NCBI GenBank assembly: GCA_036850595.1
Contig: CM072151.1
Span: 21,553,307 to 21,617,306 of the forward strand
DNA from: Rhyacichthys aspro
Taxonomy: Eukaryota > Chordata > Actinopteri > Gobiiformes > Rhyacichthyidae
Direction: 5' to 3'
DNA length: 64,000 nt
The position numbers were made by a program, and so were the translations under genes. Under the pieces are notes generated by a model. It worked only from the letters and a program-made list of their open reading frames with translations, was not told where the DNA came from and did no database searches. Below, in pieces: positions 12,901-24,255 of the stretch (positions are counted from its first letter, which is position 1; each line of letters opens with the position of its first letter).

Positions 12901-13390
12901 AGTCACTTGTTGCTTTTTTGAAAAAGAGTCGCTAGAGGGGTCTGAATAGTTGCTAACAATGCAACCCTTTTGTTCCATACACTGCATGGGCCACCACAAT
13001 TTTCTAAAATTATTCACGGATGAAACGTACACATGCAACTCCACAACTGAGTTGACTTGTGGGTTGAGGCATTGACTACACTGTCCTCCTGGTGTATGAT
13101 GGGATCTTTTCATTGTGTGTCAGCGCTGTGACGCTGCTGGGTAAGCGTGGTCACCGGAAAAGGAGACCAAATATTATAATAAATTATAATAATTCTCACT
13201 AAATGTTGTCTTTCAGTCCACTTCAGCTTATTACCAGTAGTTTTAGTCACAAATATATGCACGGTGCAAACAGGCAGGGCCAGACAAAGTTAAAGGGGAA
13301 ACAATATATTGATAACCTACTACAAGGAAAAAGGGTAAAATAAATCTATTCAATGAACATTTTTTACTTTATGATATTTATTCATGTTAT
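6915..13390. other. Long non-coding stretch, nothing recognised
   Basis: About 6.5 kb without a recognisable gene, transposon end or structural RNA. Open frames here (for example 7893-8261 plus and 11975-12313 plus) have no domain or codon-pattern support. This may be intronic or intergenic sequence, or decayed repeats below recognition. Confidence 0.4.
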
Positions 13391-13400
13391 GTTATTACAG

Positions 13401-13478
13401 GTGACTATGGATGGGCTTGATGAAGTTTCACAACTACTAGTGTCACTTAGTGACATTTTGGCCTCCCTTGACAAAGAT
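13401..13478 (+). CDS. Candidate coding exon 1 (unrecognised)
   Basis: A 78-bp segment open in one frame (26 codons, multiple of three). It is preceded by a pyrimidine-poor but AG-ending acceptor (ttattacag) and followed by a consensus donor (gtaagg). The translation contains MDGLDEVSQLL and SDILASLDKD, which look protein-like, but I recognise no family. It joins in phase 0 to the open segment at 14044. Chance occurrence is possible because the segment is short. It could be an exon of an unknown gene, an exon of a decayed transposon gene, or nothing. Confidence 0.25.
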
Positions 13479-14043
13479 GTAAGGGTTTTGAAACTTTTTT
13501 GTTTTTGAACAGCACTGCAAGTTACCTTGGCCCCTTTTATTTATTTTATATGGGACAGTGCATATCAATCAACATGAGTACATTAGTACATCATGTAAAT
13601 ATGCTAGATTTAGCCATTCCTCCACAAAAACAATATAGTCAATATATAAAATTTGGTTAAAACATCTGTTCAACAGGTATTTTATTCCAAGAGTGTGATG
13701 TGCGAAAGAGCAAGCCATAAAGCACTGTATACTAATTCAATATATGAATAGATGTTGTAGATGTAGATCATATTTTCCCTGCTCAGAAACGTATATTTAC
13801 TTAGAATTTTACAGTGAGAATATGAATTTGTTTTTTATCCAGGCTTTTCAAGGTTTGCTTGTAGAGTCTTTGTATTTGCTGTGATGTGTGCTTGTGTGGG
13901 TTCAGCTCTTTAGACAGTAATTTATGTGAGAGAGAATTGTGGCACATTAGTGTAATTTTAAAGCTTATACTGTTAGATTATTTCAAATGTGTCTAAAATT
14001 CCATAAATTATGTTTAATTGTGTTTCTTACTTTTTTGTCATAG

Positions 14044-14172
14044 GTTTTAAATGAAAATTGTGAGTCCATTACAGAGCCTAAACATTATGTTAATCTTTTC
14101 CCAACTGTGATGATAGGATCTGGATTTCTGCTTGCAGACTTTGAAAAGAACATGCAGACTGTTATACATTAA
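14044..14172 (+). CDS. Candidate terminal exon 2 (unrecognised)
   Basis: Follows an acceptor-like tract (acttttttgtcatag) and is open for 42 codons in the frame matching the segment at 13401, ending in TAA at 14170-14172. It includes the residues NLFPTVMIGSGFLLADFEKN, which do not match a family I know. An AATAAA word follows at 14261-14266, a plausible poly(A) signal for a last exon. No start codon or further exons were located. Support is compositional and positional only. Confidence 0.25.
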   Translation, partial: VLNENCESITEPKHYVNLFPTVMIGSGFLLADFEKNMQTVIH

Positions 14173-14351
14173 GATAGACTTGAATTTTTCAGCCAATGAC
14201 ACGCTGACACCGTTACTGATGACAGCTTATATGCAACCTGTTGCTTGGTTTTTGCAGGTAAATAAATTTGCATATAACTGACGTGCGGCATCAGGAGAAC
14301 AGACATCAGGGAGATCATTTAAGTACAGACTTAATAACAGGGGCCTAAAGC

Positions 14352-14385
14352 TTTTTTTATTTGTTATATATAACAAATAAAAAAA
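14352..14385. repeat. Perfect 34-bp AT palindrome
   Basis: Seven T, then ATTTGTTATATATAACAAAT, then seven A: a perfect uninterrupted palindrome. It sits four bases before the left arm of the larger hairpin at 14390. Confidence 0.95.
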
Positions 14386-14389
14386 CCAC

Positions 14390-14431
14390 AATAACCACAA
14401 TTTGAGATTGATTAAATCAAGTCCAACCCAC

Positions 14432-14525
<94 letters not shown>

Positions 14526-14571
14526 GTGGGTTGGACTTGATTTAATCAATCAATCTCAAATTGTGGTTATT
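14390..14571. repeat. Long hairpin around a (TA)n microsatellite
   Basis: The left arm 14390-14435 (starts aataaccacaatttgag) and right arm 14522-14571 are reverse complements, differing by a 4-base duplication (an extra AATC-type unit) on the right. The centre, about 14435-14520, is roughly 43 TA units and is itself self-complementary. The whole would extrude as a cruciform of about 180 bp. It resembles the palindromic AT-rich repeats known as breakage hot spots in mammals. That comparison is an inference. Confidence 0.92.
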
Positions 14572-15040
14572 TTATTGAAACCTGAAGGAAGTTAACTTAG
14601 TTAAGAGAAAAAGGGATAGCAGGTTCTTCTGAGCTGTGACTGTCCCTTAGCCTGGCTACAGTGCTGAACAGACACCTGGGCTTATTCTTATTTTCTTCTA
14701 TCAGTGTAGAATAATATAATAGTTCTAGCCTTACATAGTGCTTGCTTATAAATTAAAAGACTATTCCAGGCTCTCAAGAGACTCCTCGGAGCTGGAGTGA
14801 CGCCATTGCCTTTCTAATTTAAAACAGCTTGTTTGAGGAGCTGTAGTTCTGCATTAAACCAGGGTAATACTCCACTGTTTCTAATGACCTTCTGTTTTAG
14901 CGGAGCAATACTATCAAGAGCTGTTTGCATTGAAAGCATGGCTGTATCAACAAATTGATCGGTTCTACTGGGACTTGGGCTCTCAGGATTAAATGGAGAA
15001 ACACAAGTTAATATTGTCTGTATTACTTTCAAAACTCTAA
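14572..15040 (-). pseudogene. LINE ORF2 fragment (linker between endonuclease and RT), broken
   Basis: Read on the minus strand, the translation in several frames gives pieces typical of fish non-LTR retrotransposon ORF2 between the endonuclease and the reverse transcriptase: ALDSIAPLKQKVI and PWFNAELQLLKQ (15032-14814), then a frame change to QWRHSSSEESLE, then YKQALCKARTI, then LIEENKNKPRCLFSTVARL with a short SSEEPAIPFSL (to about 14595). At least two frame breaks and several stops are present, so this is a dead 5'- and 3'-truncated copy. The run of motifs most resembles the L2 clade, but the clade is inferred without the RT core. Its 3' limit abuts the right arm of the hairpin. Confidence 0.8.
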
Positions 15041-15735
15041 AACAGGTTTATCAGGTAATTCTAAACTGAGGTTCAAAGACAGTCGCTGTTTGTGCAATTT
15101 CAAGGGAATGAGGAAAACATTATTTTTTCAACATTGCATTGTGGTGTATCCAATTTGCCTCAGGGGAAACACCATGAAACCTGACAGCATGATGTTAGAG
15201 AGGTTGTTGAAGGAACTGTGTGGATGCCAAAGCGCTCTCCCTGCCCTGTGATGAGCCAGTAGATCGAAAAGACTACAGAAATATACTCCTTTTTAAGGGC
15301 ATATAAAGTTCAAGGTGATGTGAGGCAAAGGGCAATGTTAAATTCATCTCTAACTATAAAAACAGTATTTCCTTGAAAAAGACTTATATAAAATGCCATT
15401 TCCCTTTACAGTCAGCAAGAGGACATTGGCAAGGCACAGACCGCATTTGAATAGAACAACATGTAATACAAGAATATTTGCTTTGCAGCCACACTGTTAG
15501 GGATGTCTTTGAAAATGCTACTAATGCAGTTTGATTACACATCACAATTTAGAATTGGCATGTGAGACATTGCCTACAATATCTTAACCCAGTGGGACAG
15601 GCTTTCAGTTGTTGACAGTTTAAAGATTAATTTACAGTGTTCAAACTCCTGATCAATTTTTGGGAGGTTTAAATTTCACATCACATACATTGTTCTAGTG
15701 CGACCTTAGGCACACTGTCCCGAAAAAAAAAAAAG
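15041..15735. other. Non-coding DNA, nothing recognised
   Basis: AT-rich, no feature seen. Some may be further LINE or Tc1 sequence too decayed to read. Confidence 0.35.
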
Positions 15736-15738
15736 AGA

Positions 15739-15925
15739 TGCTTTGGTGTTGGATCTATTTATCACACACTAGGGATCATGGATCAGTTTGAATACATCAA
15801 AATACTTAAAGAAGTTACGCTGCCTTATGCTGAAGAGAAAATGCCCCTGAAATGTGCGTTTCAACAAGACAATGACCCCAAACACAGCATTAAGAGAGCA
15901 GTGACTTGGTTCCAACATATTTTTC
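15739..15925 (+). pseudogene. Tc1-type transposase fragment
   Basis: The plus-strand frame reads CFGVGSIYHT, then GIMDQFEYIKIL, then LPYAEEKMPLK, then QQDNDPKHSIKRA with TWFQ. This is the central DDE part of a Tc1/mariner transposase and includes the second catalytic aspartate in the QQDND motif. The N-terminal DNA-binding domain, the first aspartate and the final glutamate segment are not found nearby. It is a short remnant of a cut-and-paste transposon and cannot encode an active enzyme. It belongs to a different Tc1 lineage from the pair at 37.4 and 52.1 kb, since the motif context differs (GIMDQ here, GTMNS there). Confidence 0.85.
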
Positions 15926-15960
15926 AGTTTAAACAGCAAATGTTTAAGTTTGACAGCCTA

Positions 15961-18900
15961 ATATTCCATTTTCTTCACTTTCTTTAAAACAATAACAAAT
16001 TTGATAATTTTTTATGCTGATGCCGGCTGTGGGTTTTTTTTGGTTAACCTTTAGCTTTTTGTTTGACCTGGTGGGACCGTTAGGGCTTAGACCCAGGGTT
16101 TTTGTTAGGGTTAGCGGTGCAGCAGCTTCCATGACCCTGTACAGGGTTGGCCTGTCTTACACTGTCCTTATTTTTTTTTTTTTGCTACTTTGGGGCACGG
16201 GAGGGTTTGATTTTCAAAACAACAAACTAAATCAAAAATAAATGATAGTTAAAGTCTCCTGTGTCTTTCCTAAATATGTATCACCCTTGGGTCGTAGCAA
16301 TCCTTTTGACCTTTATGGAGTTTGTACTGGGTTCTACAAATTAAACCTGAGTTTCTGAGTTTCTCTTCAATACAACGTACCAAGAGGTCAAAGAGCAGCT
16401 CATGAAACCTAAATTCAGTGGCGCTATTGTGGTTTATCCACGCAAGTTGTCAAATTATTATCGCATCTTTATGTTTTGCAGCATATGTGAGAGTCTTAAG
16501 ACAGAGATATATTTGCTGTTAAGCCATGCATATGTGTCTGATTGTGACTTGTACTTGGCCACACACCTGCCCATGTACTCCTCCGTACACCTGTTACTGA
16601 CCCTTTCCTCTAGAGGGCATAGTGCCAGTTGGCTTTGACCTGATGCATGACATATGCAGTACTGCTACTGAGTTAGCTCTGACACTGATCGATAGTAAAC
16701 ATTGCAATCTATATCTACTTTGTAATTATCGCTGTGCAATGCTACACTATACAGATGCAAATTGACCTGCCCAGACTTTCTTTGAAACAAAACATTTAAA
16801 CCTGTGGGATGTGGACAAAGGATTTGAGTATGATCAAAACAACAACTTTTTATCCCATTACTGTGGTTGGAAAAGTGTTGAATTCAAATGTAACCATGGT
16901 AATGTGCATTCAGGCCACACAGGGTAGGGTCCAGACCTATGAGAGTTCGAGGTGGATGCACTTAAATGTATACAAAATGGGTTGCAGAATAATGATAAAA
17001 AGCAGCAAATGGAATATAGAAATGTAATAAGGTAACATCCTTTCATCAGCTACCTGTACTTCTACTGTATACATTTCCCAGATCGTTTACCTTGACATGC
17101 ACATAATCCGATCAACAGTGCTCCAAGAGACATCAAATTGTATTTGTACCATAAAGAGGGAACTTAAGCTTTTCTCTGTAAATCAGGGAAAGCACAAATT
17201 ACAGAACACTTTGTCTCAAGCAGACAAGATATTTTACATGAAATTTGATCTGAAGCTGCTAAAAGCCTGGTTTACACGATTTCTGAGAAGGGCAAGGTGG
17301 CAGATGGACAGGGGCACTTCACAACCATTAGAGACACAAATCTATGGCTGTCTGGGCTGCACGCAGACAGCCGAGACAGAAGAGTGGGTGTATTGGTTTG
17401 ATGGTATATGTTGAAGATGCTACATTATTATACATTTGCAATTCTATACCAATCTTAATCGAGAAGACTGTTTTTTAAGCACATGAGCTACAGACATGGC
17501 ACAAATGGGAACTTGAAAGGAATACCAGTTAGCAAATTTGTCATTTAAAAGTTAGTCTTGCTCTCACCAAGCCATTAACCAGAGATAAAAAAAAAATATA
17601 TAAATGTATATAAAGTTCTATATAAGTGTATTTATCCCATGCAAAAGCCTATCATCATGGCATAGACACTGTGCAAGCGCAGTGAACATTGACCCAAGTG
17701 CACGCTTACCACATTAAACTTATCATAATTCATTGTCACCCAATTGATTGTAAAATTCAGAAGATTTAGGACTGATGAAAAAAAAAAAGATATACAAACA
17801 AATTGGACCCCCAAAACACATTGCACAGCTGGCACAGTGGGACATTCAATCAGTCGTAGACACACACACAATTTGGTACACACATTAGTCATGTCAAGAC
17901 AAACAAAAAATATAGCCACACTGCCAGAAAAAAAACAGGAAGATGTCGTCTGTGATCAAAACATATTATTATTAAATAATAATCAAAACAAAGTTGTATA
18001 CTTTGTTTCGATTGCGGAATTATAGATTTATATAAGTATTCAACTATGCATGAAATGGCTGCCTTCAACACATCATCAACAGCATCATACAACATTTTAA
18101 TGCCTTTCAAACAGTGTCTTGTAGTACATGAATTATAACTCAAAATTCTATTTTATTTAGATGGCCTGAAAACAGACTTTTTTCTCATATTTCAAAAAAT
18201 AAGGAATCATATATAGGTGGGGCAGCAAATAAATTTTACTGTGACGGTCTGTCTTACAACCAAGAATGTAAGAACTTTATTCAATAAATGAGCACTACAA
18301 TTTTTTTTTTTTTCTGAGCAGCAACTGCACCAGCATTGTCTTTGGAAACTTGTGTGCAGAAAGCAAGAAAATTCTGGTATTATTGTCACTTACCTGTCTA
18401 GGTCTGACAAAGTAGTAGAGGCAGTTTCCTTTTATTATGATTCACTTGAAGCAGATTCCTTTAGAACCATAATGAATGGTAACGTGAAGATCCTCTCAGC
18501 TTCAATAAGACACTTAAGGATGTTTCTTGTGGAATTGAAAATATGCAGCTGACAAGAGACTGGGATACTCATCTGGGAAAATTACCCGGCAATAGACACA
18601 CTACATCAGAGCTATTGATCAACAAATGCTTCTTCCTGAAAGCGCTAAATCATGTTTCCACTTCCTTCCACCAGATGTCCAACTACCTGTACTTCGATTC
18701 TAGTCCAGAATTACCATGTGCTGCCTTTCAATATTTTTGTAGAAGAAGTGCTCAAACACACTTGTTCTGCTAGCATCAGTGGGAGTGATATTCTGTCAGA
18801 CCATCACTGTGGAAGTGATGAAGCTTTGGCTCTAGTAATGGCGGACTCTGATTCTGAGGGTGAATCTGCAATCTGCCTTTAGTTGATTTTCAGCAGAGTA

Positions 18901-19438
18901 ACAGCAAGAATGGTGGTGCCTCTCTCAAAGTACACAATGCACACAGCGGTCTTCTCAACACTTTGCCCAACATAGATGATAGAGACGGGTGAAAGTAGTC
19001 GCTCTGGCCGCTGAAGTGAAGGGGAGGTCGGGAATGATGCAGTTTGGACCGAAAGCCGTGTGCACTTAGCACATGCTTCTCATCCGAGGTCTTTACCAGC
19101 AGAGGTGATAGAGACCGGGGCAAGTGTACTTAGTGAGAGGGTAATGTAGAGAGAGTGAGGGCGGAAACAAAGGTGGGAAAGTGAGTGCTCTGTCTCATCT
19201 ACTACGCAGACATCCTTCGTGCACTCGCGGCCGGCTGCCCTTAGAATGGAATGTTTTTACCTGTTGGAGACTTTTTTTTTGTTGTTGTTTTTTTTTACAA
19301 TAGTTCTAGTCATGTTATCAGTTTTTTTGTTGTATTTAACAAATTTGTTAATACATTATTTCTGTCTCAATCTCCTCTCTTTTGACCACCACCTGCATCC
19401 TTTTTATCTTTGAGGTCAAATTGTAAACCTGGGTAAAT
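15961..19438. other. Non-coding DNA, nothing firmly recognised
   Basis: No gene called. At about 18652-18882 the plus-strand frame contains LSDHHCGSDEALALVMADSDSEGES, which has a protein-like acidic character, but I can assign no family and the frame is short. At 17268 the words cctggtttacacga resemble ends of short fish elements, without a partner end. Confidence 0.3.
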
Positions 19439-19439
19439 A

Positions 19440-19442
19440 TAA

Positions 19443-19485
<43 letters not shown>

Positions 19486-19488
19486 ATA
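19440..19488. repeat. (TAAA)n microsatellite
   Basis: About twelve units of the tetranucleotide AAAT/TAAA, nearly pure. Confidence 0.95.
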
Positions 19489-21363
19489 GTAAGTAGCCAC
19501 AAATTAGCTTGGTTACATATAGAGGAGATAGAGCTTTGACAAATGCTAAACCAATAGATTTTTTGTCCCTCTTTCTGACCCATGATTTTTGGAACCTCAT
19601 TACAAATTAGATGCACAGCTGTGACTACAGTCCAGATTTCATGAGTGGAATGATGTGTCTGTCTCTTAGATGAAAACCTTCCTGTCATTGCACTTGTGTA
19701 TGGGAGTGGTAGCCTGAAATTGAGGATTACTGGGTAGGATTTTGGCCAACAACAACATGTCTAGGAAAATATTTGAAATAATTTTGTCTTTCTTGCATTT
19801 TGCAAACAATAGTCTGTAAGTGAAGAAAGATCAGCCAGGCCATGATAGACTGTTTAAAGTGAGTCCAATAATTGACTTGATAATTCCATGTTTTTCAGCA
19901 GTGTACAGTCCACTAAAGGAGCTCTCCCTAGATGAGATTACCATAGGATTTAGCTATGAAACAATATAACCTAAAAGTACAAAACAAAAGATGGATACAA
20001 AGGATATGTTTAGAGTTAAAGCAGGTCACAGTGTTGTCAACTTTTTATGAAAACACTAAAAACAGAAACTGGTTTTCTAAATATAATAGACCTATGTGTG
20101 TTGACAGGTACAAAGCTTTATGGGTGGATTACATTGAATTGACCAATGAATTGAATTACATTGTAATGGTACAAACGCATCTTCAGTGTTATTCTAAGCA
20201 TCAGTATGGCTAATTCTGACATTATTTATTCCAAGTGTAACCAAAGCCCACACAAGCCCCTAAGTCCTTGAACCAAGACACTGTTACTGCTTTACTTGAT
20301 GGCTACTCTTAAGAGGGAAAGCAAGAAAGGGGGAAGACCCTCTGCAGGGAGAGAAATGAAACGGGACTGACTGAACAACTTTGTGAAGCTGGCAATCGTC
20401 CAGATTCTGCAGTTTGCTCAGATCGCTCCCGTCTTAAAGGCAGGCACCAGACAAAGTAAAGGTGCAGTCATTGTGGGTAAGTTTGTGTGCTGTGCCTTGT
20501 AATAAGAGGTACCACACTGTGAAAAGCTACTAATTATGTAATTCTGGATATTTAAAAACAGATTAGGCTTCTCAACCGAACGCAGACTTTACATGTTAAT
20601 ATTTCTCATTTCTAGTTGCATATTTTACTAGTTATGGATAGATAACCACCAATGTATGAAGTTTTATTTTTTTAGTAGGCACAATGAACATTAATAAACA
20701 TCTGTAACAAATGCTAAAGCTGTAAATATGCCGGATTGAAGCAGGATTGCTCATTTCCATCATCAGTCCCCAGGCAGGTAACACAAGAGACAAAACAATG
20801 AAAGACAGGTTAAAGGTGGTCACAGATTTGGTTTGATTGCATCCACTGTTTAAAATGAAAGTTTTATAAGTTGAACAGTATCTTATTGGAAGTGGGAGGC
20901 TATTACTATTTTTTTTTTCCTTTAAAAAACGTTAAACTGTGGTGTGTTTGTGTGGCTCCTCAAGACACAGCCCTGGTGCCAATCCCACTGTCAGAATCCC
21001 ACTTAACAAAGTAATTCAAAGAAGGTGTGGCAAGTCCATATAAAGCTTTATATCTAAAACAAACATATTTAAAATTAACTAAATTATTATTATATTAATT
21101 CATGTATATGTAAATGTTATCTGCCTAAAACATTGCAGTGCTGAAATGACAAATGGCAAATAGTTTGGGTCATACCTGACATTTTTCCAATAGTAACTCC
21201 TCTATTTCTTATTTTCAAGCCTTTCGAAATTTGGATGTAAAAAATCAGCATTAAAAAAAACTCAACAAAACAAAACAAATAACCCTGGCGCCTAATTAAT
21301 AATCTTTTCCTAAAGGAATAGTATGTTTCACAACACCCCACTGATGAACATTTACTTACTGGT
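19489..21363. other. Non-coding DNA, nothing recognised
   Basis: No gene or clear repeat. Open frames such as 19956-20213 (plus) lack domain support. Confidence 0.4.
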
Positions 21364-21475
21364 TACTTACGGTGTAATTACAGCATCAGTACTCTCGGAC
21401 CTACTGGTCACAAATTGTAATTAAGGTGTACAGAGTGTAATTAAGGGGTACAGAGTGTAATTAAGGGGTACAGAG

Positions 21476-21850
21476 TGGAGGTCGACTGATATGGGTTATT
21501 TAAAGGCCGATATCTTCAGAACCTGATCAGTCGATGGCACAGCCGATGTTTTTGGGCTGATATAGAGGGATGATTTTAATAAATTAAAGAATAAAACAAA
21601 GTTATGCTGAAAAGAATCTCCCTTGTTTTGTACTTTTTGATGGAGGAGCAATCAAGAGAGCCTTGTGTGCTATTAAATGTAAATTAAACAATTTTTTTTT
21701 ATTAACAATACTGTAAAGCTCATTGAACATTCAGTGCAAATAAGGAACGCAGCATTTTTTCATCACAAAAAGTGCTATCATAAGAAAACATTATCTTTTC
21801 ACTCCCAACCAACTAGTATAAATAAATAAAAAAAAACCAGGCAATATGGG
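21476..21850 (-). mobile_element. Nested GGTCGACTGATAT-family element, copy 1
   Basis: Starts TGGAGGTCGACTGATAT. It continues with gccgatatcttcagaacctg, tagagggatgattttaat and aatctcccttgttttgtact, each matching in reverse complement the right part of the copy at 60674-61965. The homology is visible to about 21830. The far end of this copy was not found, so it is truncated or too diverged. This is a DNA-transposon-like repeat common in teleosts; the superfamily is not assigned. Confidence 0.7.
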
Positions 21851-22743
21851 TGTTTAATGGCCCTTAGTCTGAGCCATCAGGGCTATAGCTGAACAATACA
21901 GGGCAATACGCAGTCTGAATATAATAAATGTATTTGTTGTATCTGTATGTGTGAGAAGGGACAATTTGCAGTGACAGTTGCAGATGACAATGACATAAGT
22001 AGCTAATCAATGACAATTACTTGTCGAAAGGGTACATCTAAACAGAAAAACAGACCTGCTTCACTCACTTCTTCTGAAAACGTCAAGTGTGGTGACACTG
22101 TCAAACCCCGGAACAAGCTTTTGCTGCGCATGCGCTCTAAGTTGGGTGACGAAGTGATGGTTTAAAATTACTTTTTACTTTGAATCCCAATAATACGTAC
22201 CATCGTTTGCATTTTGGTAAACTGCGTTCATAAAATCATCAAATTCATTAATGTTTACGTTTATGTTACATTTTTAGTTTTATTGACCACCAGATCAAGT
22301 GGTGTTACGTTACAAAAAACTTCCAAGGAAATTCACAAAGACAAAGTGCACTTAAGCTCAGCAGTGCAATTGCTGAGGTTTGTGATGGCAAACTTGGAAC
22401 TGTTTAATACTGTAGCAACTAATAACAATGTCATAGACAGTGAATTGACTTTTTTCCTGTTATATTTATGTGTATATTTATATTTCTTACCAAAAGACAT
22501 AAAATCGCATACCCAGTCTTCCAAACGGTATTGACCCTCCAGGAGTATGCGAGAGAGCTCCGCTTGGTTTATTAAAACTAATAAGTAACTAAAGGCCACA
22601 AACTGTTGGCCTAAAAAGGAAAGAGAAGGATTATCCCACTAAAAATTATTTTTCTTTTATTTAACTTTTTTTAATAAGGTGTGTTTGTGTTTGACAGTGT
22701 TATTTCTTGAAAAATTTCAAAAATATTGTTTTTGAAATTTTTG

Positions 22744-22766
22744 CTGAGTGTGTGTGTGTGTGTGTT
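22744..22766. repeat. Short (TG)n run
   Basis: A short TG dinucleotide repeat, about ten units. Confidence 0.85.
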
Positions 22767-23639
22767 TTAATAAACATTTTACATTAAGTAATTATTAAAA
22801 ACTGTAATATGGCATTTACTGATCAATATACAATATGTAGATGGACAGATGACTAAAATACTTGCTTAATTACACGCTGTACCCCTTAATTACGCTCTGT
22901 ACCCAATCATTAAGCTCTGTACCCCTTAATTAGATGCCATAACCCCTCTATACCCCCTTATTACAATTTATTTATATTTGGTCCTAAGGTGTAATTACAC
23001 TGTAAGTACAAGGCCAAATTTAGAAAACAGTACTTAAAGTAAATACAGACTTCCCTTGACCTTATGATAAGTTGGAAGCTGTTTTTTCAAGTGTTTGAAA
23101 TTTGCTTTAGATATTGAGAAATTGGAAGCAACACCACTACATGATACCACAGGATGTTTCTAAAATGGAGAAAAAAAGCTTTCTATCCAATCATTTACAT
23201 TTCTATCCAATCAGAATTCAGGGAGCAGAACACTCAGCAGTGAAACAGTGCATTTAATAAAGAAGACCCCATTTAGATAAACAGTTATTATTGGTAGTAC
23301 TGAGGAAGTTGGGTTTGACTGGAGGACTTCCAGACCCACTTTGCTAAGAAAGTACTTGGGTCTGGGTGGCCAGGCTATGGTCAGGCCAATTAGTGTCTAT
23401 AATTCATCTATGATCAAAAACAAGTAGCATCCACCAGTGTCAACCTAAGTGGTGTTCTTCTGCGTAAAAAAGAAGAGATTCTGTGTTACATTAGTGAATG
23501 TAATTATTAGATTACACACCATAACATCTGCTCCCAGACCAGCAGGTAAATGGGACTATAAAGTGTGCAGCTGATCAAAAGGCCAGAGGGCTTACAGTTA
23601 ATAGCAGCAGAGAGACACAACAGAAAAAGATTAGCCTTA

Positions 23640-24255
23640 CAAATGGTTTTCAATAAATCCACACATGCAAATGAGCAGGACATCGTTTAATTATGTCCGA
23701 CACAGGAAAGAACAAAACATTTAGCCGATGGTTTTTAATTATAGCAGCTCCTCACCGGGAAGAGAGCACACTCGCCACGTTAAATTGAACGTCTTGTCTG
23801 GCATTTCAAAGCCATAATTTGCTCGATAATTCACAAGCAACCCACTCTGCAATCAGACAAAGCCTCACGTCAAACTAATCCAATAATCGAGGAGAGGTGT
23901 GTGTTCAGAACAGGACTGGATTGATAGGCCCAATAACGCGCGGCCTGTCGGAGTCCGCCGTAACTCCGTCTGTTAATTGGCTGCGTGCATACGGCCTCCT
24001 GAAGGTTATATTTCTGCTCAGGAGCTGTATCATAAACAGTTTACAGCCTCACAACAGAAGCTGCCATTGATCTCCGTGATGAGGACAATAGAGGGGAGCC
24101 ATTCCAGAGTACGTAGCACTCTGTGGCCTATAAATAAATACATCTGCAGGGCCATATGCAGAGGGAATGTATGCATATTGCCCCGCCGTAACCTTCTCTT
24201 TTATTGCGGCTTTACAACTCGAACCTCATTAAAATATTTCGGATCACATCGGTAA
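23640..24255. other. Candidate conserved non-coding element
   Basis: This stretch lacks repeat signatures and is less AT-biased than its surroundings. It is rich in words such as TTTAATTAT, TTAATTGG, CATTTCAAAG, CAATAATCGA, GCGCGGCC and ATATGCAGAGG that occur in homeodomain, SOX and POU sites. It resembles developmental enhancers in teleost gene deserts. This is judgement by eye; conservation was not tested. Confidence 0.3.

Larger units (their letters stand above)
21364..23008. mobile_element. DNA element with 20-bp subterminal repeats
   Basis: The ends are inverted: left 21364 TACTTACGGTGTAATTACAG; right, in reverse complement, TACTTACAGTGTAATTACAC ending at 23008. Just inside the left end are three tandem 20-bp units, TGTAATTAAGGGGTACAGAG (21416-21475; the first has one change). 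Just inside the right end are about three and a half units in the opposite orientation (22864-22933). Inverted arrays of short subterminal repeats are typical transposase-binding sites in CACTA/EnSpm, hAT and related elements. I cannot name the superfamily. No transposase-like frame is visible inside. Another transposon copy begins exactly after the third left unit (21476). Confidence 0.65.

Noticed and set aside
18652..18882. Frame with acidic, protein-like residues (MADSDSEGES)
   Set aside because: Too short, no family match and no flanking exon signals I could trust. Kept only as a note in the region entry.
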